DNA of 18,411 nucleotides, taken from assembly GCA_021767525.1 (NCBI GenBank), contig JAASTF010000033.1, positions 1 through 18,411 on the forward strand, read 5' to 3'. Origin of the DNA: Paracoccaceae bacterium (GTDB lineage: Bacteria > Pseudomonadota > Alphaproteobacteria > Rhodobacterales > Rhodobacteraceae). The notes below the pieces were generated by a model, which was not told the DNA's origin, did no database searches, and saw nothing but the letters and a program-made list of their open reading frames with translations. A program made the translations under genes and the position numbers. Positions 1-7,107 of this stretch are shown here, one piece after another. The stretch's first letter is position 1; each line of letters begins with the position of its first letter.

Positions 1-69
1 CTTGACCAGCGACCGCCCCGCCTTGCGCGCGGCCTTGATCATCACGTTCAGATTGGCGCTGCCCTGCAT
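1..69 (-). CDS. suhB: Inositol monophosphatase family protein, N-terminal fragment
   Basis: Only the first 23 codons are inside the window; the gene runs off the left edge on the minus strand. The peptide begins MQGSANLNVMIKAARKAGRS, which matches the N-terminus I know from rhodobacterial inositol-1-monophosphatases (SuhB type), Mg-dependent phosphatases acting on inositol phosphates. The ATG is preceded by CAGGAG about 9 bases upstream, and a nearer ATG is out of frame, so the start is well supported. It is divergent from the wrbA-like gene across a 174-bp gap. No catalytic motif is visible because the metal-binding residues lie beyond the edge, so the family call rests on the N-terminal helix alone. 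Confidence 0.65.
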   Translation of the reverse strand, partial: MQGSANLNVMIKAARKAGRSLVK

Positions 70-243
70 GTCATCGGCTCCTGTTCTACAGGGCGCGCGT
101 ATACGCGCCTGCGCCGCGCTTGCCAAGGGGGCGTCGGACGGGGGCGTTTTGCGCACAGGCCCTGCTCGGCTGTGCACGAGACATCGCCCGCGCCCGCGCC
201 TACATGGCGCATCAGGATCAACGGCATTTGTCAGGAGCAGACC

Positions 244-837
244 ATGAGCACGCCAAAGATACTGATCGCCTTTTATTCGACCTATGGCACCAACCACCAG
301 GTGGCCAAAACCGCCGCGCAGGCCGCACGCGACGCGGGCGCCGATGTGCGCCTTGTGCGCTTTGCCGAAACCGCCCCGAAAGAGGTGGTTCAATCGCAAG
401 AGGCCTGGGCCGCGCAGCTGGAAAAGATGCAGGACATCCCCGAAATCAGCCATGACGACATGGATTGGGCGCAGGGCTATTTCTTCATCATGCCCACCCG
501 CTATGGCGGCACGCCCAGCCAGGTGCGCGCCTTCATCGACACGCTGGGCCCGCTGTGGATGGAGGGCAAGCTGGCCAACAAGACCGTGACCGCCGCCACC
601 AGCGCGCAGAACGCGCATGGCGGGCAGGAAACCACGCTGCTGACGCTTTATACCTCGGTCATGCATTGGGGCGCGGTGATCGTGGCGCCGGGCTTTACCG
701 ACGAAAGCGTGCCGGCCGCCGGCGGCAACCCCTACGGCTTTTCGACCAAGGCGGGCGAGTTCGACGATGCGGGCAAGGCCGCCGTCAGCCACCAGTCCAG
801 GCGGCTGGTCGAAATGACCGCGAAACTGGCAGGCTAA
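244..837 (+). CDS. wrbA: WrbA-type NAD(P)H:quinone oxidoreductase (FMN flavodoxin-like)
   Basis: 197 residues, the usual length for WrbA. This family transfers two electrons from NAD(P)H to quinones through FMN in the cytoplasm, avoiding semiquinone radicals. The N-terminal strand ILIAFYSTYG (6-15) followed by TNHQVA is the FMN-phosphate loop. PTRYGGTPSQVRAFID (84-99) and SAQNAHGGQETTL (120-132) are the two further FMN-contacting segments typical of WrbA; HWGAVIVAPGF (141-151) follows. The frame stays open upstream to 172, but the ATG at 244 has GGAGCA 6-9 bases before it and fits the family N-terminus, so I use it. The gene stands alone and ends at a rho-independent terminator. The role is inferred from the family; other flavodoxin-fold quinone reductases are the alternative. 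Confidence 0.9.
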   Translation: MSTPKILIAFYSTYGTNHQVAKTAAQAARDAGADVRLVRFAETAPKEVVQSQEAWAAQLEKMQDIPEISHDDMDWAQGYFFIMPTRYGGTPSQVRAFIDTLGPLWMEGKLANKTVTAATSAQNAHGGQETTLLTLYTSVMHWGAVIVAPGFTDESVPAAGGNPYGFSTKAGEFDDAGKAAVSHQSRRLVEMTAKLAG

Positions 838-847
838 CGCCCTGCAC

Positions 848-875
848 GGGGTGGCGCCGCGGCGCCGCCCCTTTT
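848..875 (+). terminator. Rho-independent terminator of the wrbA-like gene
   Basis: An 11-bp GC-rich stem with one G-U pair, arms GGGGTGGCGCC and GGCGCCGCCCC, is followed directly by TTTT. It starts 10 bases after the wrbA stop and ends 5 bases before the convergent metR stop. The run of T suits termination of plus-strand transcripts. Confidence 0.75.
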
Positions 876-880
876 CCGCA

Positions 881-1786
881 TCACGCAGCCTGCATCCTCT
901 GCGCCTCGGCCCCGGCCAGCTGGATCAGCTCTTGCACATAGGGCTTTTCCAGATCCTCGGTGCGGGTGGCGGCATAAAGGCGCCGGGTGATGCCCTGCGC
1001 GGTCAGCGGCCGCGTGACGTAATCGCTGGAATACTTGACCTCGCGCACCACCCAATCGGGCAAGACGCTAACGCCGCGATTGCTGGCCACCAGCAGCAGG
1101 ATCACCGCCGTCAGTTCGGCCTGCCGGATCGCCGCGGGCTCGACCTTGGCGGGGGTCAAAAGCTGGCTGAACACGTCCAGTCGCGCGCGTTCCACCGGAT
1201 AGGTAATCAGGGTTTCACCCCGGAAATCCTCGGCCTCGATAAACTTTTTCGCGGCCAGCGGATGATGGCTGGAGGCCACGAAAACCGGGTTGTAATCGAA
1301 CAGCGGCGTAAAGGTCACGCCGGGCAGATCCTCGGGGTCGGACGAGACGACCAGATCGACCTCTTCCTTCATCAGCGCGGGCAGCGCATCGAAGGCCAGG
1401 CCGGGGCGAATGTCGACATCCACATCGGCCCAGGATTTGCGGAACTGCTCCAGCACCGGAAACAGCCATTCGAAACAGGCGTGGCATTCGATGGCGATAT
1501 GCATCCGCCCCGCATGGCCATCGCGCAGCCCCGCGAATTCGGCCTGCAGCGCCTCGACCTCGGGCAGGATTTTCTCGGCCGCGCGCAGCAGGCGCAGCCC
1601 CGCCGCCGACAGTTTCAAGGGCTTCGAGCGGCGCACGAACAGCTCGACCCCCGCCTGGTCCTCGATCCCCTTTATCTGATGGCTCAGCGCGGATTGCGTG
1701 ATGTTCAGCTGATCGGCGGCCTTGGCCAGCCCGCCCGCCTCGTGAATGGCCTTGATCGTGCGAAGATGACGAAATTCGATATGCAC
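881..1786 (-). CDS. metR: LysR-family transcriptional regulator, MetR type
   Basis: 301 residues with an N-terminal winged HTH (about 1-65; helix AKAADQLNITQSALSHQIKG) and a LysR effector domain. The segment HIAIECHACFEWLFP, right after the linker helix, and YPVERARLDVF match MetR, the homocysteine-responsive activator of methionine and folate genes, better than generic LysR proteins. The start is GTG at 1786, with GAGG 10 bases upstream; an ATG at 1802 is out of frame. The gene is divergent from metF with 92 bp between them, the classic MetR arrangement of a regulator next to its target. It is likely autoregulated through the shared region. The effector and targets are inferred from family and neighbour. 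Confidence 0.88.
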   Translation of the reverse strand: MHIEFRHLRTIKAIHEAGGLAKAADQLNITQSALSHQIKGIEDQAGVELFVRRSKPLKLSAAGLRLLRAAEKILPEVEALQAEFAGLRDGHAGRMHIAIECHACFEWLFPVLEQFRKSWADVDVDIRPGLAFDALPALMKEEVDLVVSSDPEDLPGVTFTPLFDYNPVFVASSHHPLAAKKFIEAEDFRGETLITYPVERARLDVFSQLLTPAKVEPAAIRQAELTAVILLLVASNRGVSVLPDWVVREVKYSSDYVTRPLTAQGITRRLYAATRTEDLEKPYVQELIQLAGAEAQRMQAA

Positions 1787-1809
1787 CTATCGTTCGCCTC
1801 ATGTTGATG

Positions 1810-1823
1810 TTCGATATTATGAA
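1810..1823. promoter_or_regulatory. Candidate MetR operator and overlapping -10 elements between metR and metF
   Basis: TTC-N8-GAA forms a 14-bp dyad in the metR-metF gap, inside a wider TCAT-N16-ATGA frame (1799-1822). It contains TATTAT (1815-1820), a one-mismatch -10 hexamer for metF, with no good -35 seventeen bases before it, as expected for an activator-dependent promoter. The complementary strand reads TAATAT, usable for metR. The spacing differs from the enterobacterial MetR box TGAA-N5-TTCA, so the exact operator is uncertain. Confidence 0.4.
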
Positions 1824-1878
1824 GTTGTCTCACAATGGCCCGCCTGCCACAAGGGATGAAACCAAAAGGATACCTGCC

Positions 1879-2748
1879 ATGCGCACCCCCGACGTTTCGT
1901 TTGAATTCTTCCCGCCGCAAAACCTCGAGGCGTCGTTCCGCCTGTGGGATACGATCAACGTGCTGGCGCCGCTGGACCCGCGTTTCGTCTCGGTGACCTA
2001 TGGCGCCGGCGGCACCACCCGCGACCTGACGCGCGACGCGGTGGCGACCCTGCACAAGACCAGCGGGCTGAACGTGGCCGCGCACCTGACCTGCGTGAAC
2101 GCGACCAAGGCCGAAACGCTGGAGATCGCCAACGGCTTTGCCGAGGCGGGCGTGCGCGAAATCGTGGCGCTGCGGGGCGATCCGCCCAAGGGCAGCGACG
2201 GGTTTCAACCCCACCCCGAGGGCTTCGCCAACTCGATCGAGCTGATCGAGGCACTGGCCGACACCGGCAAGTTTACCATCCGCGTGGGCGCCTATCCCGA
2301 AAAGCACCCCGAATCGCCCGATGCCAAGGCTGATGTCGAATGGCTGAAGCGCAAGCTGGATGCCGGCGCGGACGAGGCGCTGACCCAGTTCTTTTTCGAC
2401 ACCGACACCTTCTTCCGCTTCCGCGATGCCTGCCAAAAGGCCGGGATCGATGGCGACAAGATCACGCCCGGCGTGCTGCCCATCGAAAACTGGAAGGGCG
2501 TGCGGAAATTTGCGCTGAAATGCGGCACCTCGGTTCCGGCCTGGCTGGACGACGCGTTCGACAAGGCGATCCGCGACGACCGGGCCGACCTGCTGGCCAC
2601 GGCGCTTTGCACCGAACAGTGCAGCACGCTGATCGAAGGCGGGGTGAAGCGTCTGCATTTCTACACGCTGAACCGCCCCGAGCTGACGCGCGACGTGTGC
2701 CACGCGCTGGGTGTGACGCCCAAGGTGCAGCTGGAAAACGTGGCGTAA
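1879..2748 (+). CDS. metF: 5,10-methylenetetrahydrofolate reductase
   Basis: 289 residues, close to E. coli MetF (about 296). The enzyme is a cytoplasmic flavoprotein (FAD) that reduces methylene-THF to methyl-THF, the methyl donor for methionine synthesis. SFEFFPP (7-13) holds the catalytic Glu; VSVTYGAGG (37-45), ALRGDPP (97-103) with the FAD/folate Asp, TQFFFD (169-174) and the C-terminal FYTLNR complete the TIM-barrel signatures. The frame is open from 1801, but the ATG at 1879 is preceded by AAAGGA and begins directly at the family N-terminus. It is divergent from metR, which probably activates it when homocysteine accumulates. A thioesterase gene follows 61 bp downstream on the same strand. 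The family call is very secure. Confidence 0.97.
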   Translation: MRTPDVSFEFFPPQNLEASFRLWDTINVLAPLDPRFVSVTYGAGGTTRDLTRDAVATLHKTSGLNVAAHLTCVNATKAETLEIANGFAEAGVREIVALRGDPPKGSDGFQPHPEGFANSIELIEALADTGKFTIRVGAYPEKHPESPDAKADVEWLKRKLDAGADEALTQFFFDTDTFFRFRDACQKAGIDGDKITPGVLPIENWKGVRKFALKCGTSVPAWLDDAFDKAIRDDRADLLATALCTEQCSTLIEGGVKRLHFYTLNRPELTRDVCHALGVTPKVQLENVA

Positions 2749-2809
2749 CGCTTGCCCCCCGGTCGCGCCCGCGCCAGCCTTGGCGCGGAACAGCCAGGGG
2801 ACACGCGCC

Positions 2810-3304
2810 ATGACCGCCACCGACCGCCGCTACGCCAGCTCGCCCGCCGATCTGCCGACGCTTGAAGAAACCGCCAGCCGGTCGGGGCTGGAAACCATGC
2901 AGATGGTGCTGGACGGGCGCGTGCCCGGCCCGCCCATCGCACAGGCGCTGAACTACTGGATCACCTTGGTCGAAGATGGCTGCGTCGCGTTCGACGGTGT
3001 GCCGGAATTTCAATACACCAACCCGATGGGCACGCTGCATGGCGGCTGGTATGGCACGCTTTTGGACAGCTGCATGGCCTGCGCGGTGATGACCAAGGTG
3101 CCGCAGGGGCATGTGTATACGACGCTGGAATACAAGGTGAATATCCTGCGCCCGATCAGGCTGGGCATGCAGGTGCGGGCCACCGGCTGGTGCCAGCACG
3201 CGGGCCGGTCGACCGGCATCGCCAATGGCGAGATCAGGGGCGTCGAGGATGGCAAGCTTTATGCCACCGGCTCGACCACCTGCATCATCATGAAAGCGGG
3301 CTAA
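2810..3304 (+). CDS. PaaI-family (hotdog-fold) thioesterase
   Basis: 164 residues from the ATG at 2810, which has AGGGG about 9 bases upstream; a TTG at 2780 in frame is less likely. The hotdog core starts near residue 60. NPMGTLHGGWYGTLLDSCMA (71-90) is the PaaI signature with the HGG motif and an acidic residue on the central helix. TTLEYKVNILRPIRLGM (104-120) is the long strand pair. These enzymes hydrolyse acyl-CoA thioesters in the cytoplasm, PaaI itself acting on phenylacetyl-CoA derivatives. The roughly 55 residues before the core form a helical extension of unknown use. No paa genes are nearby, so the substrate cannot be assigned. It may be read through from metF, since the gap holds only a short hairpin (2771-2786) without a T-run. 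Confidence 0.85.
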   Translation: MTATDRRYASSPADLPTLEETASRSGLETMQMVLDGRVPGPPIAQALNYWITLVEDGCVAFDGVPEFQYTNPMGTLHGGWYGTLLDSCMACAVMTKVPQGHVYTTLEYKVNILRPIRLGMQVRATGWCQHAGRSTGIANGEIRGVEDGKLYATGSTTCIIMKAG

Positions 3305-3316
3305 AGAGGTGCCAAA

Positions 3317-3356
3317 GCGGGGCCGCGCGGCCCCGCCTCACACGGGCGCGCGCCCG
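3317..3356. terminator. Two GC palindromes between convergent genes
   Basis: Two perfect palindromes lie back to back: 3317-3336 (arms GCGGGGCC and GGCCCCGC around GCGC) and 3343-3356 (arms CGGGCG and CGCCCG). They fill the 62-bp gap between the convergent thioesterase and DUF2235 genes, so bidirectional transcription end signals are likely. Neither has a T-run, so termination efficiency is uncertain. Confidence 0.5.
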
Positions 3357-3366
3357 GGTGTTCCCG

Positions 3367-4437
3367 TCACCCTTGCACCGGGTCGACCAGGGGCGCGGCC
3401 AGGTCGATCTCGGGCTGGCCCACGGTTTCGTGCACCCGCTCGCTGCGGTCGGCCAGCAGCACACGCCGCCGGCGCAGCAGAAACAGCTTGCCCAGGCCCC
3501 GCCACGTTCCGATGGACGGCGCGGCCGGATCGCAGGGGAACCGCGCCTGCCAGCCCTCGGGCAACGGCATTCCGCACAGCTCGGCCCGCTCCAGCATCCA
3601 GACCAGCGGGATATTGGCCAGCGGGCGCGCCGCCTCGTCCCCGCCCAGATGGCCACCCACATCACCATGCGTGCCGCGAAACCACACCTGTTCGGCGCGC
3701 GGCGCGGTCGTATCTTCGGGCGTTTCCCACAAAACCGGCGCATAGACGCTGCGGGTTTCATCCAGCGCCAGCGCGTGAAACCCGTGCTTGACCGACGGGC
3801 CCAGCTGGTGGCTGTGAAAGGCGTGGCGCGCCTCGGACCATTGCCACAGGAACGGCACCCGAAATCCCAGCGCCTTTACCGTGTCCCAAACGCCCACCAT
3901 CTCGATCTCGACCGCGTCGTGGCAATAGGCGCGGCGGAAATCGCGGGCAATCGGGCTGCCGGGGGCCGATTGGTAATGGCGATAGGCGGTCTGCACATTG
4001 CGTTCCGTCGCGCAGTCCGCCCGCAGCAGGCCCACGGTGTCGATCACCCCGGCCAAGCTGCGCACCGCGTAGGCGCCGCGCGAATAACCCATCAGGAAAA
4101 TCCGGTCGCCGGGGCGATAGCGGCTGGCAAGATAGCCATAGGCGCGCCGGATCTGCCGGTTGATGCCGCGCCCCAGCATCACGTCGGGCGTGCTGCGCCA
4201 GTCGGGCCATTGCAGCCCCGGTTCGTAATAGACGCTGACCGGGGCGCCGATGCCGCTCAACAACCGGCAGGCCAGCCCGGCATTGCTTTCGCAGCCGGGC
4301 TCCATCGAACTCATCGTGCCATCCAGGATGATGACGTGGATCAGCCCGCCCTCGCGCCGGATCGGCGCCGAGCGCCGGGCCGCGCGGCCCGGCCAGATCC
4401 AGCTTAGGATCCGGTTATGCAGCTGTCTCCATGGCAT
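3367..4437 (-). CDS. DUF2235 alpha/beta-hydrolase domain protein
   Basis: 356 residues. From residue 32 the chain follows the DUF2235 (T6SS phospholipase-like effector family) layout: HVIILDGT (34-41, oxyanion strand), GYSRGAYAVRSLAG (117-130, nucleophile Ser119), VGVWDTVKALG (181-191, Asp185) and WFRGTHGDVGGH (252-263, His257). The full Ser-Asp-His triad is present, so an active hydrolase is expected. No signal peptide is seen; the first 30 residues are basic and aromatic. The ATG at 4437 lies inside the 3' end of the coxL-like gene (23-bp overlap), which suggests translational coupling; only a weak GGAAA precedes it. Some DUF2235 proteins are type VI effectors (Tle), but no T6SS or VgrG gene is nearby, so the substrate and role are unknown. 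Confidence 0.85.
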   Translation of the reverse strand: MPWRQLHNRILSWIWPGRAARRSAPIRREGGLIHVIILDGTMSSMEPGCESNAGLACRLLSGIGAPVSVYYEPGLQWPDWRSTPDVMLGRGINRQIRRAYGYLASRYRPGDRIFLMGYSRGAYAVRSLAGVIDTVGLLRADCATERNVQTAYRHYQSAPGSPIARDFRRAYCHDAVEIEMVGVWDTVKALGFRVPFLWQWSEARHAFHSHQLGPSVKHGFHALALDETRSVYAPVLWETPEDTTAPRAEQVWFRGTHGDVGGHLGGDEAARPLANIPLVWMLERAELCGMPLPEGWQARFPCDPAAPSIGTWRGLGKLFLLRRRRVLLADRSERVHETVGQPEIDLAAPLVDPVQG

Positions 4438-6712
4438 CGTTCAGCATTTTCCACACCCGGTGCGGGGTAAAGGGCATGTCCGCGCGGCGCACCCCGCGCG
4501 TCCAAAGCGCATCCATCACGGCATTCGCGGTGGCGGCCATCGCGCCGACGGTTCCGGCCTCGCCACAGCCCTTCATCCCCATGATGTTGGCGGTGGAGGG
4601 GACCGGCTCGGTCTCGAACGCGATCATGGGCAGATCATCGGCCCGCGGCATCGCATAGTCCATGAACGTTGCCGTGAGCAGCTGCCCATCGGCATCGTAA
4701 ACCACGCTTTCGGTCAGCGCCTGGCCCACGCCTTGCGCCACCCCGCCATGCACCTGCCCCTCGGCCAGCATCGGGTTGATCAGGTTGCCGAAGTCGTCGA
4801 CCACCGAATAGCGATCCAGCGTGACGACGCCGGTATCCGGGTCCACCTCGACCTCGGCGATATGCGCGCCGTTGGGGAAACTGCGCGCCTCCAGCGTGGC
4901 GCGGGCCTGATGCACCAGCAGATCGTCCCGCCCGTCGGCGCGGGCCATCGCCGCGGCCTCCAGCATGGTGGGCGTCAGGTTCGATCCCGGCGCACGGAAG
5001 GTTTCGTCATCAAAGCTGACATCGCTTGCCTCCACCCCCATCTTATCGGCCAGATAGGGCGTGAATGCGGCGATCATCACATCGACCGTGGCCAGCGTGG
5101 CGTTGTTCTGCACCGTGACCGAGCGCGACCCGCCCGTGCCGCCGCCCTGCTTGATCCTGTCGCTGTCGCCCTGGATCACGGTGATCTTGTCGGCAGGAAT
5201 GCCGGTCTGATCGCTCAGGAACTTGGCATAGACGGTTTCGTGCCCCTGCCCGTTCGATTGCGTGCCGACATAGATGAACACGGTGCCATCGTCGTTGAAT
5301 TCCACCTTCGCGCCTTCCGAAGGATCGCCCAGGATGCTTTCGATATAGTAACACAGGCCCATGCCGCGCAGTTTGCCCTTGGCCTCGGACGCCTTGCGGC
5401 GCGCGGCGAACCCGTCCAGATCAGCAGTTTGGGCGGCATGATCCAGCACGCGGGGGAAATCGCCCACGTCATAGGTTTCGCCGGTCAGCGTGTCATAGGG
5501 GAACTGGTCGGGCTGGATGAAACAGCGGCGGCGCAGCTCCCAGCCATCCACGCCCAGCTCGCGCGCGGCCATGTCCATCGCGCGTTCCAGCACGTAAATC
5601 GCCTCGGGGCGGCCCGCGCCGCGATAGGCATCGACCTGCGTGGTGTTGGTGTAATAGCCCTCGACATGCAAATAGGTTTTCTGAATGTCGTAAACGCCGG
5701 TCAGAACGCGGCTGAACAGCTGGGTCTGGATCGGCTGCCCGAACTGGCTGTTATAGGCGCCAAGATTGCATTTTGTATCAACGCGATAGGCGATCAACTT
5801 CTTGTTCTCGTCGAACCCCAGCGCCACCTCGTGCACCAGGTCGCGGCCCGCGTTGTCGCTCAGCATGGCCTCGGTGCGTTCCGACATCCAGCGCACCGGG
5901 CGGCCCAGTTTCATCGCCGCGTGCGCGCAAAGGAAATACTCGGGATAAGTCATCGCCTTCATGCCGAAGCCGCCGCCCACGTCGGGGTTGGTCACGCGCA
6001 CATTGTCTTCGTCCAGGTTCAGTATCTTGGCCAGCTGCCCCTTGGGGCCCCACACACCCTGCCCGTTCACCGACAGGTGCAGGCGCGTGCCGTCCCATTC
6101 GGCGAAACAGCCGCGCGGCTCCATCGAGTTGACGATGACGCGGTTATCCTCGACCTCCAGCCGCACCACGTGGGCCGCGCTGTTCAACAGGTCGGCGCAT
6201 CCGTCTTCGTCGCCCATGCCCCAGTCAAAGGCGCGGTTGTCGGGCGCCTCGTCATGCAGGGCGGTGCCGCCCGGCGTCAGGTCCAGCTTGGCGGGCAGAT
6301 CGTCGATATCCAGCATGATCGCCTCGGCGGCGTCGCGCGCCTCGGCCAGGCTGTCGGCCACGATCATTGCCACCGGCTCGCCCACGAAACGCACCTTGCC
6401 CTCGGCCAGGATCGGACGGCGCGGGGCCGCGCCCTTGCTGCCGTCGCGGTTGTCGACGACGGTGGCGACCATGCCCTCGGTGATACCGGCCTCGGCCAGA
6501 TCCTGCGCGGTGATGACCAAGTGCACACCCGGCATCTCGCGCGCATCCTCAACGTCCAGCTCGGTGATGGTGCCATGCGCCTGGCTGGATCGCAGAACGA
6601 AGGCGTGCAGCGCATCCGCCGGCGCAATGTCATCCACGTACCGCCCCTGCCCTGTCAGAAAGCGCACATCCTCAACCCGTTTGACCGATTGGCTTTTCCC
6701 GAATTTTTCCAT
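4415..6712 (-). CDS. Molybdopterin-binding large subunit, form II CoxL / xanthine dehydrogenase family
   Basis: 765 residues, normal for a molybdenum hydroxylase large subunit. The N-terminal domain (about 1-140, from VKRVEDVRFLTGQGRYVDDI) and the Mo-binding domains are complete: NPDVGGGFGMK (242-252), AYRGAGRPE (362-370), the active-site loop of form II enzymes, TQSNGQGHETVYA (484-496), and MKGCGEAGTVGA (713-724) with the catalytic Glu718. Form I CO dehydrogenases carry AYRCSFR instead, so a CO substrate is unlikely; aldehydes, purines or other heterocycles are possible. ATG at 6712 has GAGGGG 6 bases upstream; a GTG at 6715 is too close. The Fe-S and FAD subunits that normally complete the enzyme are not adjacent. 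An FNR box lies in the divergent promoter region, and DUF2235 overlaps the 3' end. Confidence 0.92.
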   Translation of the reverse strand: MEKFGKSQSVKRVEDVRFLTGQGRYVDDIAPADALHAFVLRSSQAHGTITELDVEDAREMPGVHLVITAQDLAEAGITEGMVATVVDNRDGSKGAAPRRPILAEGKVRFVGEPVAMIVADSLAEARDAAEAIMLDIDDLPAKLDLTPGGTALHDEAPDNRAFDWGMGDEDGCADLLNSAAHVVRLEVEDNRVIVNSMEPRGCFAEWDGTRLHLSVNGQGVWGPKGQLAKILNLDEDNVRVTNPDVGGGFGMKAMTYPEYFLCAHAAMKLGRPVRWMSERTEAMLSDNAGRDLVHEVALGFDENKKLIAYRVDTKCNLGAYNSQFGQPIQTQLFSRVLTGVYDIQKTYLHVEGYYTNTTQVDAYRGAGRPEAIYVLERAMDMAARELGVDGWELRRRCFIQPDQFPYDTLTGETYDVGDFPRVLDHAAQTADLDGFAARRKASEAKGKLRGMGLCYYIESILGDPSEGAKVEFNDDGTVFIYVGTQSNGQGHETVYAKFLSDQTGIPADKITVIQGDSDRIKQGGGTGGSRSVTVQNNATLATVDVMIAAFTPYLADKMGVEASDVSFDDETFRAPGSNLTPTMLEAAAMARADGRDDLLVHQARATLEARSFPNGAHIAEVEVDPDTGVVTLDRYSVVDDFGNLINPMLAEGQVHGGVAQGVGQALTESVVYDADGQLLTATFMDYAMPRADDLPMIAFETEPVPSTANIMGMKGCGEAGTVGAMAATANAVMDALWTRGVRRADMPFTPHRVWKMLNDAMETAA

Positions 6713-6777
6713 CACTGTCCCCTCGCGCAGCTGTCAAGGCGACAGTAGCTTACCGTGCTCCGCTGTCCAGAGGCCGC

Positions 6778-6791
6778 TTGATGCAAATCAA
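6778..6791. promoter_or_regulatory. FNR/FnrL binding site
   Basis: TTGATGCAAATCAA matches the FNR/FnrL consensus TTGAT-N4-ATCAA at every defined position. It lies in the 149-bp gap between the divergent coxL-like and DUF6455 genes, about 65-70 bp from each start codon. Its centre is about 42 bp from the start site predicted for DUF6455, the class II activating position. For the coxL-like side a poorer -10 (TAAGCT, 6747-6752 on the minus strand) is at a similar distance. NnrR/DNR-type regulators recognise similar sites and remain an alternative. Confidence 0.8.
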
Positions 6792-6814
6792 GGCGCGTCG
6801 GGCGGGCTTGCCGC

Positions 6815-6820
6815 TTTAAT
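6815..6820 (+). promoter_or_regulatory. -10 element of the FNR-dependent DUF6455 promoter
   Basis: TTTAAT lies 23 bp after the right edge of the FNR box. This places the transcription start near 6826-6827, 41.5-42.5 bp from the box centre, and gives a leader of about 35 bases before the ATG at 6862. No recognisable -35 hexamer exists, as expected when FNR replaces it. Confidence 0.55.
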
Positions 6821-6861
6821 GAACACAGACAATCATTTTTGCAGCCGCGAAAGGATGCGCC

Positions 6862-7104
6862 ATGTTCAACAAGCTGGAACTTCATGCCGATCTGGTCACC
6901 GCGATGGCCGACAAGGCCGGGGTCGATATCGGCCAGGAAATCCTGTCGGGCCATCTGGGCGCCTCGGCGTTGCGCGGCGCGGTGATGCTGTGCACGCATT
7001 GCACCCATGTGGGCGAATGCCAGGGCCACCTGCGCGACGGCGCGCAGGGCGAGGTGCCCGATTTCTGCCTGAACAAGCAGATGTTCGACGCGCTGCAAGA
7101 CTAG
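6862..7104 (+). CDS. DUF6455 family small cysteine-rich protein
   Basis: 80 residues, no signal peptide or membrane segment, so probably cytoplasmic. I recognise the DUF6455 pattern of Rhodobacterales: CTHCTHVGECQGHL (44-57) followed by PDFCLNKQMF (66-75). The cysteines are 44, 47, 53 and 69, spaced C-x2-C-x5-C-x15-C, with His46, His49 and His56 between them. Such a set could bind zinc or an iron-sulfur cluster, but this is inference; the family has no function I know of. AAAGGA precedes the ATG by about 7 bases. A consensus FNR box and a well-placed -10 lie upstream, so expression under low oxygen is likely. It converges with the decarboxylase gene, with only 3 bp between the stops. Confidence 0.85.
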   Translation: MFNKLELHADLVTAMADKAGVDIGQEILSGHLGASALRGAVMLCTHCTHVGECQGHLRDGAQGEVPDFCLNKQMFDALQD

Positions 7105-7107
7105 GGC

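Noticed and set aside
3367..4437. Type VI secretion effector module
   Set aside because: DUF2235 includes such effectors, but there is no vgrG, PAAR, immunity or T6SS gene in the window.
4415..6712. Aerobic CO dehydrogenase (form I CoxL)
   Set aside because: The active-site loop reads AYRGAGR, the form II sequence, not AYRCSFR, and no coxM or coxS lies beside it.
4250..6748. 832-codon open frame on the plus strand opposite the CoxL-like gene
   Set aside because: Its translation is rich in His, Arg, Gly and Ala with no recognisable domain, and the opposite strand encodes a complete enzyme with all motifs. It is the usual antisense shadow of a GC-rich gene.
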